64,000 nt of DNA from Aquisalibacillus elongatus (GCF_003843875.1 NZ_RKRF01000010.1:124001-188000); one strand, 5' to 3'; counted from the stretch's first letter, positions 52,461-60,865 are shown. Numbers and translations: made by a program. The notes: a model not told the origin generated them from the letters alone.

Positions 52461-52559
52461 ATGGAAGAAGAGGGATTTATGGAATTAACTAGAGTGAAGA
52501 TGATTACTTTAGAGGTAGGAAGGTTCGATTTACCAAAAGGTATATTGAAGCATAAATAA
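52461..52559 (+). other. Possible small ORF or gene fragment
   Basis: Thirty-two codons from ATG 52461, with a second in-frame ATG at 52479 preceded by AGAGGG, reading MELTRVKMITLEVGRFDLPK. It may be the tail of a lost gene. The remainder of 52393-52658 shows only an inverted repeat at 52575-52605 (AAAACTGAC / GTCAGTTTT) that may terminate the tetR gene on the minus strand. Confidence 0.25.
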
Positions 52560-52658
52560 TGTTTAAGAGTAAAAAAAACTGACCACCTGTGCAGGAGTCA
52601 GTTTTATGCATATATCTATTTATGCAGATATAAGATATTCCCATTTGTGAACTATTAG

Positions 52659-53219
52659 TTACTCATTGATTAAAAAAGCTGAAATATATTTATTCAACAA
52701 ACGATTTCTTTCTCCTTCAGAGAGTTCATTATATAGCTTTTCATTAGGAAGTATGAGATGGCTCAAGAAGATACCACTCAGCTGCCGTGCCCAATGAGTC
52801 GAGTCGATATCTAAATTATTTTGTTGGGCGTGTTGATCAATACCATGAGTAAGTGATGTAAAAATCATATCAGGCAAATTTATTTCTGGGGGTAGGTTCC
52901 CCATTAAATTCTCAGCAATAAGCATCTTCACAAGATTACGATTTTTTGAAAGGACATTTAAACGGTTATCAATAATTGAACGGAGGAAATCCTCGGTATC
53001 GTGTGTTTTAGCCTGTTCCATTAAATGAGCATAAAACTTTTTTTCCAGTACTGATTTGATGACAGTAATAAACAATTGCTGTTTATTACCGAACTTCCGA
53101 AAAAGTGTAACTTCCGCAACTTTCGCTTCGTTTGCGACCTCTTGTGTTGTTGCTTGAAAACCTTTCCGTATAAAAACTTGTAAAGCAGATTGGATAATTT
53201 GCTCAGTTTTGTCTCTCAT
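52659..53219 (-). CDS. TetR-family regulator of the second MMPL exporter
   Basis: A 186-residue repressor. IIQSALQVFIRKGFQATTQE leads into the helix-turn-helix VANEAKVAEVTLFRKFGNK. The C-terminal ligand domain follows. It is the last gene of the MMPL operon, 28 bp after it, so it is cotranscribed with its probable target. A near-perfect 20-bp palindrome at the operon promoter (55795-55814) is its likely operator, giving autoregulation. AAGGAGATACC precedes the ATG. Confidence 0.87.
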   Translation of the reverse strand: MRDKTEQIIQSALQVFIRKGFQATTQEVANEAKVAEVTLFRKFGNKQQLFITVIKSVLEKKFYAHLMEQAKTHDTEDFLRSIIDNRLNVLSKNRNLVKMLIAENLMGNLPPEINLPDMIFTSLTHGIDQHAQQNNLDIDSTHWARQLSGIFLSHLILPNEKLYNELSEGERNRLLNKYISAFLINE

Positions 53220-53247
53220 GGTATCTCCTTCCAGATCAAAGCTAACA

Positions 53248-54705
53248 TTATATTGATTGTCTTAGCTTTTCCCTGTAGATCCACGGTCCAACAATCATTA
53301 GCAATGCAGGCAAGACTAAAATGGTACTAATTAAAGCTAATCCAATGTTAATTAAGGTCATCATACCAAAATCACTTAAAATTGCAAAGTCTGAGAATAG
53401 AAGTGCACTAAATCCACCAATAGTTGTTAAGGCTGAAGCAAATATGGCTTTACCAATTTTCTGATTAGCTATAAGAATTGCTGTTCGGTTAGATGCCCCT
53501 GCTTGACGCTCTTCATAATAACGTTCCATCAGCAAAATGGTGAATTCTGTACCGATACCTATAATTAAAGCACCTAGCGTAGCAGTTAGCGGCGTATATT
53601 CAATACCTAGTCCGTACACGACGAGTCCTGACCAGCCAACAATTAAAAGAATTGGCAACAAAGGGATTATTGCTTTTTCAGGTCGGCGATAGATAGCTAG
53701 AAGACCGAGAAATACAAGTGCCATCCCAAGAAGTGTCATTTGGTAACGTCCAGTAGTAAGTGCTGTTACCATTTCCAAGTCAAGGATTGATTGTCCTGTT
53801 AATGTTGTTTCTAGAGAGCCAATACGATTACCTTCAATAAACGACTTCAGTTCTTCAACAAAAGATTCAAGTTCTTCTGTGGACATTTTCTCAATGTTAA
53901 TATGAATTACACCTTTTGTATTAGTAGTGTTAATGAAGCGATTGCGTTGATCTTCTGGCAGTAATTCAATCAAATCAACTTTATTTACAGTAGCTGAATC
54001 TTCAAAACCATATGTGGAATTACTGGATATCTCTAACGATCTTTGTTCTTGTTCGATTGTATCCAAAAGCTCAGGTAATGACTGGATTTTCACAACTTCA
54101 TTTGGGAATTCAGCTACAATATCTTCACTAATCCTTTCGACCCAAGTGAGAGTGGAATCACTTAATATGTCCTCACCTTCATAGATAAGGGACACTTGGC
54201 TTGTTGATCCAAGTACTTCTCGTACATAGTTGATGTCTGCGAGTGCCTCAGATTCTTGAGGCATGAATGTCTCAACATCAGTTTCTGCTGGAGCTTCTAA
54301 ATCAAGAACTATACCTAGTGCCGCAAGACCAATGGCTACTATAAGAATTACCCATCTAAACATCATGACTTTGTTCGTCCACCAATTTAAAAAACGATCA
54401 AAAGTCGATATAGAAATGGATTTTTGCTCGATTTTGACCTCACTCTCCCTGAAGAATCCATCTCGTATATATAGTAAAGGGATTAAAATAAATACCCCAA
54501 CAATGAAACTGATGATCATCCCTAAAGATAACATTTTTCCAAAGTCTTGGATCATAGGTACAGGTGAAGTATAAAGAGCGATAAATCCCAAAGTTGTTGC
54601 AATAAGTGCCGTAAGTACTGCTGGAGCCATCTTTTGAATTGTTATCTTTAAACTTTTTTTTGCTTGACTTCGTGTTTTAGTGAGCCTATCCATGCGTTTC
54701 TTCAT
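53248..54705 (-). CDS. MMPL exporter, C-terminal half (split gene)
   Basis: A 485-residue second half of an RND/MMPL (HAE3-like) transporter. It begins in the loop after helix 4 (RSQAKKSLKITIQKMAPAVL), continues with LYTSPVPMIQDFGKM, the second extracytoplasmic domain, and helices ending TLINIGLALISTILVLPALL. It overlaps the first half by 20 bp in another frame, and the joint corresponds to a loop that is continuous in homologues. The SD GAGAAGGG touches the first ATG, so independent initiation looks inefficient. A frameshift has probably split one gene, though a working two-chain pump cannot be excluded. Confidence 0.8.
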   Translation of the reverse strand: MKKRMDRLTKTRSQAKKSLKITIQKMAPAVLTALIATTLGFIALYTSPVPMIQDFGKMLSLGMIISFIVGVFILIPLLYIRDGFFRESEVKIEQKSISISTFDRFLNWWTNKVMMFRWVILIVAIGLAALGIVLDLEAPAETDVETFMPQESEALADINYVREVLGSTSQVSLIYEGEDILSDSTLTWVERISEDIVAEFPNEVVKIQSLPELLDTIEQEQRSLEISSNSTYGFEDSATVNKVDLIELLPEDQRNRFINTTNTKGVIHINIEKMSTEELESFVEELKSFIEGNRIGSLETTLTGQSILDLEMVTALTTGRYQMTLLGMALVFLGLLAIYRRPEKAIIPLLPILLIVGWSGLVVYGLGIEYTPLTATLGALIIGIGTEFTILLMERYYEERQAGASNRTAILIANQKIGKAIFASALTTIGGFSALLFSDFAILSDFGMMTLINIGLALISTILVLPALLMIVGPWIYREKLRQSI

Positions 54706-55735
54706 CCCTTCTCATTTCTTCTGTATACCGACTTTGAAACTGGATTGCATAGTCAATACCTAAGCCAATAAGGATTGGAAAAACTGCCATGGAAACCATT
54801 GTAACTGGTATCCCAAGCCAACCCATTACCCCTACGGTACCAAGTAAGGCTATGAAAATTATTGCTAGTGGAAGTAAGCGCCAGGATACACGGAAAACTA
54901 TGAATAGAGTGAGAACCATAAAAACAGCAGACAAGGCAAGCATCTGTTGAATATTTTCCTGCATTGATCGTCGGATATCATCGTCGAGTACTGGTTTTCC
55001 AGAAACGATGATATCTAACTCAGGGTAATGTCTCTCATTATAAGATTTCGATAATCCTTTTATAAAATCACTTTTATCACTGTCTGAAATCCCACCTCGA
55101 AAAGTGATTACCATGGAAGTGTAGCGGTGATCTATAACCGTATCAGCAAAAACATTACGAAGTTCACCATATCCGTTTTGCTCATATAGTAATTTATTGA
55201 GTGTTTCCTGTTCCTGTGGAATCCCTTGATAGAAGGCATCACTTTGACTAGCGAACTTGTCTATTCGGTTACTCATTTCTTTAAGAGATTGTGATGTTTG
55301 CTCATGCGAACTTGTCAGTTGGTCCGATATATTTACCAACCCATCTGTTACTTCATTAAGTCCTGATTCTGCAAGATTTCTCTGTTGCTTCAAAGTTACC
55401 TCAAGCATAGTGTAAGGACTGACAACACTATGAATAATGTTCTCTTGCTCTTTCGAAAATGTTGTCATTAATTCCATTACTTCAAATGTGTCTACTGATA
55501 ACAGTGATTCTAAGTCCTCAGCTTCGAATAAGATAATTACAGATTCTCCACCAAATTCGTCACCAAGCATTTCATTATCCTGATAAACGGCGGTATCAGG
55601 CTCTACAAGCGTATCGTTTCCAGTTTTCATTTCAATAAATTGAACACCAGTTAATAGAATTACTATTAAAAGTAAAGAAATAAATACGCTCTTCACGGGT
55701 TTGCGGATCAGTAGGCGGGATATTAAACTCTTCAT
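54686..55735 (-). CDS. MMPL exporter, N-terminal half (split gene)
   Basis: A 349-residue first half. Helix 1 (SVFISLLLIVILLTGVQFI), an extracytoplasmic domain with a coiled-coil insert (QSLKEMSNRIDKFASQ), then helices 2-4 ending in the signature GLGIDYAIQFQSRYTEEMRR. Translation stops at TAG 54686, a few codons after the MMPL motif, where homologues continue into helix 5. Together with the next frame the total is about 830 residues, the normal length. AAGGAGGTCAAACAAGT precedes the start. First gene of the operon. Confidence 0.82.
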   Translation of the reverse strand: MKSLISRLLIRKPVKSVFISLLLIVILLTGVQFIEMKTGNDTLVEPDTAVYQDNEMLGDEFGGESVIILFEAEDLESLLSVDTFEVMELMTTFSKEQENIIHSVVSPYTMLEVTLKQQRNLAESGLNEVTDGLVNISDQLTSSHEQTSQSLKEMSNRIDKFASQSDAFYQGIPQEQETLNKLLYEQNGYGELRNVFADTVIDHRYTSMVITFRGGISDSDKSDFIKGLSKSYNERHYPELDIIVSGKPVLDDDIRRSMQENIQQMLALSAVFMVLTLFIVFRVSWRLLPLAIIFIALLGTVGVMGWLGIPVTMVSMAVFPILIGLGIDYAIQFQSRYTEEMRRDEETHG

Positions 55736-55794
55736 ACTTGTTTGACCTCCTTGTATAATTTAGAAAACTTCAAAACAATTCATACCGATAAAGT

Positions 55795-55848
55795 ATGTAA
55801 GTACTTACTTACATTCTATATATTATATACTGTATTTTTAAATGTCAA
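55795..55848 (-). promoter_or_regulatory. Promoter and TetR operator of the split-MMPL operon
   Basis: On the minus strand TTGACA (55843-55848) is followed by a TATAAT/TAATAT box (55820-55827, 15- or 17-bp spacer). ATGTAAGTA and TACTTACAT, perfect 9-bp arms separated by 2 bases (55795-55814), lie across the expected transcription start. Confidence 0.75.
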
Positions 55849-55970
55849 TGTTATCTTAATTAGTGCAAAATTGAGTACCTAAACTGAAGGGGGGTTGTTG
55901 AATAAGAAAGTGAAAAACACCAAAGTCATTTGCTGAACAGTATAAACCACACTAGCTATGCACAGCCATT

Positions 55971-56010
55971 AAGATCCGATTACCCCAAAAGTAATCGGAT
56001 CTTTCTTATT
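55971..56010. terminator. Orphan terminator hairpin
   Basis: AAGATCCGATTAC and GTAATCGGATCTT form a perfect 13-bp stem with a 7-base loop followed by TCTTATT. No gene precedes it on the plus strand within 55849-55970, which suggests a lost gene. No other feature is seen in 55849-56100. Confidence 0.7.
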
Positions 56011-56121
56011 ACAAAGAATAAAATCAAAGACAATAAATAGTAATACTTACTCAGTTGGTATTTTTGTTCTATGCATAGGTAATCCTTAGTTACTAATAAG
56101 AGCTAAGGAGAGTTGATTAAT

Positions 56122-56235
56122 ATGAATCTAGGAGAGCAAGTATTATCCGATTTAGTGGGTGCCTTAAAAGATTTGTATCCTAATATTGATAAAGATGAAA
56201 AAATTGAGTGGAGAGTGTCTAATGAGTTTTCTTGA
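56122..56235 (+). CDS. Small acidic hypothetical protein
   Basis: Thirty-seven codons from ATG 56122, with AAGGAG 12 bases upstream, reading LGEQVLSDLVGALKDLYPNI and a charged end. It overlaps the ATG of the GNAT pseudogene by 14 bases. It could be a real small gene, a leader, or the fragment of a longer protein. No family recognised. Confidence 0.35.
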   Translation: MNLGEQVLSDLVGALKDLYPNIDKDEKIEWRVSNEFS

Positions 56236-56763
56236 ATTAGAAACAGATCGACTGGTTAGTTCAAATAAATGATGAGCATACCCAAAGTTTCTTTGAAATT
56301 ATGTCAAAAGACGAAGTAACTAAATATTATGGGATGGATAGCTTAAAAAGTATTGATGATGCCTCAAAAATAGTAGAGTCCTTCCAAAAAACATATGAAA
56401 GCAATAGAGGTATAAGGTGGGGTATTGTTTTAAAAAAACAGGTGATTTTGTCGGCACATTGGGATTAAACAATCTTAGTACTTGGAGTAAAAAGGCTGAG
56501 ATTGGTATTGAATTACATCCTTCCTATCGGAAAAAGGGAATTACGACTGAAGCAGTAAAAAAAGTATTACATTACTCATTTCAAGATTTAGATTTGTTTA
56601 GAATAGGAGCCGTAACATATCCTCAAAATGAACCTTCCATACAACTTTAAGATGATTAGGTTTTGCCAAAGAAGGATTATTGAGAGGGTATCTATATCAA
56701 AATAATCAGTTTCGCGATGCTTTAATTTTTTCAATTTTAAGGACAGGATGGACAAAAATGTAG
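56222..56763 (+). pseudogene. GNAT acetyltransferase pseudogene with several frameshifts
   Basis: Reading the pieces together gives a complete RimJ/RimL-like acetyltransferase of about 180 residues. It starts SFLELETDRLV, continues DEHTQSFFEIMSKDEVTKYY and GDFVGTLGLNNLSTWSKKAE, then GIELHPSYRKKGITTEAVKK and NEPSIQL, and ends in LLRGYLYQNNQFRDALIF. Frames change near 56262, at a run of seven A near 56433-56440 (eight would restore frame) and at about 56650, where a W codon also reads TGA. Three frameshifts plus a nonsense codon mean it is dead. Confidence 0.85.
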
Positions 56764-57055
56764 TTAAGCTAACGGGATGCTTTTGTGGAACAAGGGTTCG
56801 CTCTTTATATATTTTATAAGAATGATAGTCATGTAATGTTTCATCTTCAACATCACTACCATTTAACAATAGGAACTGCCACGAAGACAACTCCTTATTC
56901 AACATTAGCCTTATGAAACATTCTTTTCGAGTGAAGAAGGGATGGAACATATCCAATCAAAAGTGACTGAACCATTCAGTGTTAATGTAAACGGTCAGGT
57001 GGAGTTAAATACTTAATAACAAAAGGTAATATATGTCTTTACTTTCCTAATTAAT
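56764..57055. other. Degenerate region after the GNAT pseudogene
   Basis: Short open pieces occur, the clearest ending in GMEHIQSKVTEPFSVNVNGQ and stop at about 57015. Neither it nor the minus-strand open frame 56588-56956 has a ribosome binding site. It probably contains the tail of another lost gene. Confidence 0.35.
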
Positions 57056-57098
57056 AAAAAATCAACTCGCCCTGCGGGTTGAAGGACGAGTTAATTTT
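57056..57098. terminator. Terminator with alternative stems
   Basis: AACTCG and CGAGTT close an outer stem, and CAACTCGC can also pair with GCGGGTTG around CCT. A- and T-rich flanks on both sides. It would terminate the bacteriocin-like operon on the minus strand. Confidence 0.6.
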
Positions 57099-57102
57099 TG
57101 AG

Positions 57103-57270
57103 TTATTTTTTTGAATCCATTTTACCAATAAATATCAATACAAGCGCAACACATGCTAGTAAGATTGGTGGGTAAGTAGAGAGAGAGCTATCAGTATTAT
57201 GATATGTGTAGACACCAATTACAATAATACTTATAATTAACAAAGCTAATATTAACTTAAGTATAATCAT
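57103..57270 (-). CDS. Tiny two-helix membrane protein, possible immunity partner
   Basis: Fifty-five codons encoding two hydrophobic helices (IILKLILALLIISIIVIGVY and PPILLACVALVLIFIG) joined by a polar loop and ending in MDSKK. It starts at ATG 57270, 24 bp after the stop of the secreted protein, with a GGGGGG stretch upstream (spacing somewhat long). Its size, topology and position resemble immunity proteins of bacteriocin operons, but no family match is recognised. Confidence 0.6.
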   Translation of the reverse strand: MIILKLILALLIISIIVIGVYTYHNTDSSLSTYPPILLACVALVLIFIGKMDSKK

Positions 57271-57294
57271 CAATACTTTTATATCCCCCCAAAA

Positions 57295-57930
57295 TTATTG
57301 TGATCTCACACAAACTATACTATATGAGTCGTGCCAATACCAATTTCTCGCAACATTAAATTTCACTCCAGTAGAACCTGCATTAGCGTAATTTATAGCT
57401 CCTGCAGTAACAGTAGTATATACTGCAGCTGCAACCCCGAGGGGAGTCGCACCTGGAAAAAATCCAACTATTGCTGCTACCCCACCACCTATTGCTATAA
57501 TCGCAGCCATGTGATCTGCTTTGCAAGAATCAACATATACGGTGCCACCCCAAAATTCAAGGTCTTCATAGTTAGAACCTCTACACGATGGTTCCACAGA
57601 ACTTGTTCCCACAGTAAGTTGACTTTTTTGAGTGTTTTGTTGTTTTAACAAATAGTCATTTGCTTTATCATAAACCTCTTTAGTTTGTTCAACTAGTATT
57701 TCATCTAAGCCATCCTTCAAAGCTTGCTTGTGATCAAATTCAATAAATAGATCACTAGAATCCACATATGGACTTATAGCCTTTCCTTTTTGAACTTCTT
57801 CTATTAGCTCGTCACTCAACTGATAGTTCACTGAAGTTTCATTACCTTTACTTTGTTTTGCTGACACACTAGGAGCAATTAATACAATAAACAGACAAAA
57901 AACAACAAGCAACACAAATACTTTTTTCAA
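57295..57930 (-). CDS. Secreted bacteriocin-like protein with hydrophobic Gly/Ala-rich C-terminus
   Basis: A 211-residue preprotein. The signal peptide (KKVFVLLVVFCLFIVLIAPS, cleavage near VSA) is followed by a charged middle part of about 95 residues and a C-terminal domain of about 100. That domain starts SCRGSNYEDLEFWGGTVYV, contains a second Cys (DSCKADH), then a long Gly/Ala-rich hydrophobic stretch (AAIIAIGGGVAAIVGFFPGA), and ends WYWHDSYSIVCVRSQ. A leader-plus-hydrophobic-core layout suggests a membrane-active peptide or toxin released by proteolysis. The start is TTG 57930 with AGGAGG 8 bases upstream. The function is inferred only. Confidence 0.7.
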   Translation of the reverse strand: MKKVFVLLVVFCLFIVLIAPSVSAKQSKGNETSVNYQLSDELIEEVQKGKAISPYVDSSDLFIEFDHKQALKDGLDEILVEQTKEVYDKANDYLLKQQNTQKSQLTVGTSSVEPSCRGSNYEDLEFWGGTVYVDSCKADHMAAIIAIGGGVAAIVGFFPGATPLGVAAAVYTTVTAGAINYANAGSTGVKFNVARNWYWHDSYSIVCVRSQ

Positions 57931-58167
57931 AAAAATTCCTCCTTTTAATTTTATTCACTTAACCCTGTTCTATGATAACTTTTCAGCCCCCTTAATTATC
58001 TGAAAATTATGGCTTTTTATTCAGTTTTGTAATTTTCAACTAAAAATATCTCAAGTAAGAGGGACAGGTTTTGAATATCTTGATTTAGGGGAATTTGAAA
58101 TTAATATAGAAGACAATATTTATATTATTTTTTTTGTAAAAGACATCAGTTTTCAGGAGGGGTAGAG

Positions 58168-58373
58168 ATGTTCAAGTTTTTAAAAAAGAACAAAGAGAAA
58201 AAGGTGCAACAGGCGTTAGAAATTGATTAGAAGAAGAATTAAGTTTTCGCAAACAGAGCGGTAAGCCCTTTACTAAATCATACCTTGATGTAGAAAAGCT
58301 TCGAAGAAAGAGAAGCTATTTAGAGTATGGTATGGTCACCAGTGTCTCGAGTAATTTGGGGAAAAGAAATTAA
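58168..58373 (+). pseudogene. Small gene broken by one frameshift
   Basis: ATG 58168 behind a very strong SD (AGGAGGGG) reads FKFLKKNKEKKVQQALEID and then TAG. In the -1 frame the sequence continues without break as LEEELSFRKQSGKPFTKSYL to TAA 58371, about 68 residues in total. Loss of one T in the original GATTTAGAA explains it. A terminator follows at once. No family recognised. A programmed -1 shift is unlikely, as no slippery heptamer is visible. Confidence 0.6.
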
Positions 58374-58375
58374 AT

Positions 58376-58422
58376 AAGTCCAGACAAAGCAAATATTATT
58401 GCCATTGTCTGGACTTTTATTT
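58376..58422 (+). terminator. Terminator after the broken small gene
   Basis: AAGTCCAGACAA and TTGTCTGGACTT form a perfect 12-bp stem with a 17-base loop, followed by TTATTT. Confidence 0.8.
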
Positions 58423-58642
58423 CGTTGGTAGGGTAACTGTGACATCTTATGTATCATAATCAAAGAAATGCCTTTCTCATAATGCCATTTTTTTATATTA
58501 TTTGGGTGTTATATATAATAGAAATAAGTCTTACAGGAACAATTCTAGGATATGGTTTTGTTTTCAGTTTATTAGTTTACCCTATTTATTTGTTAGATGG
58601 TTAAGAAAATATTAAAAAATGAATAGTTGGGTCTAATTTATT
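58423..58642. other. Intergenic region with an unsupported 40-codon hydrophobic ORF
   Basis: ATG 58482 to TAA 58604 encodes 40 hydrophobic residues (PFFYIIWVLYIIEISLTG and onwards) but has no ribosome binding site. It may be a fragment of a membrane-protein gene. Confidence 0.3.
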
Positions 58643-58677
58643 AAAAGGATAGCAAAATTAACATTTGCTATCCTTTT
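58643..58677. terminator. Terminator of the DUF3100/dehydrogenase operon
   Basis: AAAAGGATAGCAAA and TTTGCTATCCTTTT form a perfect 14-bp stem with a 7-base loop. It lies 11 bp past the last stop of the minus-strand operon. Confidence 0.9.
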
Positions 58678-58687
58678 AACTGTTTCA

Positions 58688-59143
58688 CTAGATAATCCCT
58701 TGCATTCTTAACACAATTTCAGCTATTAAAGCTGACCCAATAAAGGTTCCTAGTAATACTAAACTAGCAACTACTAGTGTTTTCCATCCTAGTTTTCTAA
58801 AGTCTGCCCATGAGCGGCCGATTGAGATGCCGGCGTAGGCGAGGATTGGGGTAGCTAGTGCTAAAAGTTGGACTTCTGATGTCCATTCTACAACTTTTTC
58901 GGATCCTGGCATCCATGGCATGGATACGGCGACTCCGATTAATGCGATATAAGCGACGCTTGGGAAGTTAATGGGAATGATATGGTTTAATATAAAGCCT
59001 GCCAAACAAACTAGTATTAAAACTATCATTCCTGGTATTGCTGATGTTGGTACTATCTCGTAATTGACCCAGTTTCCGACTAAAGAGATGATGCCAAAAA
59101 TGACTAGTAATAGGGTCCATTCTTGTATGTTTTTTAATAGCAT
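58688..59143 (-). CDS. Membrane protein partner of DUF3100 protein
   Basis: A 151-residue protein with five hydrophobic segments, for example LLLVIFGIISLVGNWV, MIVLILVCLAGFILNHI and TLVVASLVLLGTFIGSALI. It contains the helix-breaking AYAGISIGRSWADFRKLGWK. It follows the DUF3100 gene after 12 bp, and such adjacent pairs suggest a two-subunit transporter, comparable in layout to MadLM. The substrate is not known but may be the carboxylate processed by the two dehydrogenases upstream. Confidence 0.75.
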   Translation of the reverse strand: MLLKNIQEWTLLLVIFGIISLVGNWVNYEIVPTSAIPGMIVLILVCLAGFILNHIIPINFPSVAYIALIGVAVSMPWMPGSEKVVEWTSEVQLLALATPILAYAGISIGRSWADFRKLGWKTLVVASLVLLGTFIGSALIAEIVLRMQGII

Positions 59144-59155
59144 TTTGTATTCCTC

Positions 59156-59959
59156 CTATTCAACTGATTTCTGATCGCGTCGACCAGTCATCACTTTATA
59201 TAGTTTTTCAGTTAACGGTAAGGCTATAAAGATACTTACGTATAAACCAGTTGATAGTGATAATAAGTTACTTGCACCGGCGAAGGCGATGATTTGATCT
59301 TCTAAGTTAGGGAATGCTGCAACGAGTGATCCGCTTGCTGCTGTCATCATGCTTCCACTTCCGATTCCGGATGCCATGGCGAATGATAATGGGTGAAGCG
59401 GTGTTAAAGTCGCTAGGAATCCAGCGATTAATCCCATAAATACGGCACCAAACACTGTTCCAAAAATGTAAACAGCCATAACGCCTCGGCCTTCTGGTGA
59501 GCTAATGCCATACTTATCCATGATTAACCCAACATTGGGTTCGCGGGCGACTGAGTGAGTCATCCCAATGGCTTCTCGTTTAATTCCTAACCAAATGGCT
59601 ACTGGTAAAGCTAGTAAGATAGTTCCTAAATTACCTAGTTCTTGGAGTAGTAGGGCGGGACCGGCTGCAATAATGTCTGGTAAAGAGGGACCGATGATGA
59701 CACCTATTTTGGCTAATAATAATGCGACACCTAAAACGATTAAGGGTTCTGCATTTTTAGACTGTTTTTCTTTAATCACAGGTGTGAAGTATAAGACAAG
59801 ACCGATAATTAATGCGTAAAGCATTGGTAGTAGTAAAATAACGCCTGGTCCAACAGAGAATTGGAATGTACCAATAGCTTCGGTTATTACAACAACTAAC
59901 AAAACGATGGCATGTAATCGCCAATCTTTCCAAATGCCAAATTGAGTTTCAGTATTCAT
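59156..59959 (-). CDS. DUF3100 membrane protein
   Basis: A 267-residue protein with about eight hydrophobic segments matching DUF3100: GPGVILLLPMLYALIIGL, LLQELGNLGTILLALPVA, the polar GMTHSVAREPNVGLIMDKYG and MASGIGSGSMMTAASGSL. The conserved polar loops inside the membrane region look like a substrate site. Presumed transporter subunit together with the 58688 protein. AGGAGGAAAAG precedes the ATG. Confidence 0.8.
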   Translation of the reverse strand: MNTETQFGIWKDWRLHAIVLLVVVITEAIGTFQFSVGPGVILLLPMLYALIIGLVLYFTPVIKEKQSKNAEPLIVLGVALLLAKIGVIIGPSLPDIIAAGPALLLQELGNLGTILLALPVAIWLGIKREAIGMTHSVAREPNVGLIMDKYGISSPEGRGVMAVYIFGTVFGAVFMGLIAGFLATLTPLHPLSFAMASGIGSGSMMTAASGSLVAAFPNLEDQIIAFAGASNLLSLSTGLYVSIFIALPLTEKLYKVMTGRRDQKSVE

Positions 59960-59990
59960 TTCTTTTCCTCCTTATAATCTAAGGTTCAAT

Positions 59991-60851
59991 TTATAAACTC
60001 TTTAACCATTGATAAATTGCTGTTGAGTCCATCTCTCCTTTCCCGTTGGATTGTGCATCTCGGTATATTTGATGGATCTTTTGACTCATCATTGTTGGTG
60101 AATGAACGTTATCAGCTAGGTTCATATAAAGAGATAAATCTTTAGTCATATGATTTAGTGAAAATTTGACTTGATCAAATGTTTGGTTCAGTATGTTAGG
60201 ACCAAATACATTCATCACGCGTGTATGGCCAGTACCCTTTTGAAATATGTTAGCTAACTTCTCCATAGAAACGCCTGCTTGTTCTCCTGTCATCAACGTT
60301 TCGCTTAATAAATGAATAATCCCGGCTACTAACATGTTGTGACAAAGTTTAATAATTTGGCCTGAACCACTTGGTCCAACATACTCATCATATTCTCCAA
60401 TTGAATCGAATAGGGGGCGCAGTCTTGTGTAATGGTTTTCGTCCCCACCACAGAATATGATTAATTCGCCGTTTTCCGCCCCTTGAGGCCCACCACTAAG
60501 TGGGCAATCAAAAAAGATGATGTCTTTTTCTAAGCAAGTAGTGTGAAGTTGACGCGTCATTTCAACGTCATTGGTACTCATATCTAAAATCATATGGCCT
60601 TTGGGAAGAGTTTTAAGTATTTCGGTTACTGTTTCCTTAATGATTTCTGGTGAAGGTAAAGATAGAATGACTGCTTCTGATTTTAATCCTATTTCTTGTA
60701 CATTTTTGGCTTCTATAGCTCCCATTTCTGCTAGTAGATTGGTATTATTTTTATTGATGTCAAAAACGGTAACATTAAATCCTTCTCGTAATAACGTTTT
60801 TGCGATTCCACCACCCATTAACCCACAACCGATTACGCCAATATTCTTCAA
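59991..60851 (-). CDS. 3-hydroxyisobutyrate dehydrogenase-family NAD(P)-dependent hydroxyacid dehydrogenase
   Basis: About 286 residues with the N-terminal NAD(P) motif IGVIGCGLMGGGIAKTL, the substrate-binding FFDCPLSGGPQGAENGEL and the catalytic Lys in GSGQIIKLCHNML. Family members reversibly oxidise beta-hydroxyacids such as 3-hydroxyisobutyrate or reduce tartronate semialdehyde. Longer starts exist, but AAGGGAG touches ATG 60860 and is 9 bases from TTG 60851, which is chosen. It follows the aldehyde dehydrogenase closely, so substrate and product may be a semialdehyde/hydroxyacid pair. Confidence 0.83.
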   Translation of the reverse strand: MKNIGVIGCGLMGGGIAKTLLREGFNVTVFDINKNNTNLLAEMGAIEAKNVQEIGLKSEAVILSLPSPEIIKETVTEILKTLPKGHMILDMSTNDVEMTRQLHTTCLEKDIIFFDCPLSGGPQGAENGELIIFCGGDENHYTRLRPLFDSIGEYDEYVGPSGSGQIIKLCHNMLVAGIIHLLSETLMTGEQAGVSMEKLANIFQKGTGHTRVMNVFGPNILNQTFDQVKFSLNHMTKDLSLYMNLADNVHSPTMMSQKIHQIYRDAQSNGKGEMDSTAIYQWLKSL

Positions 60852-60865
60852 TCTAAACATCTCCC

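Noticed and set aside
56588..56956. 122-codon minus-strand ORF
   Set aside because: Antisense to the GNAT pseudogene remnants, no ribosome binding site and no family pattern.
57331..57648. 105-codon Cys/Ser/Tyr-rich plus-strand ORF
   Set aside because: Antisense shadow of the bacteriocin-like gene; no SD.
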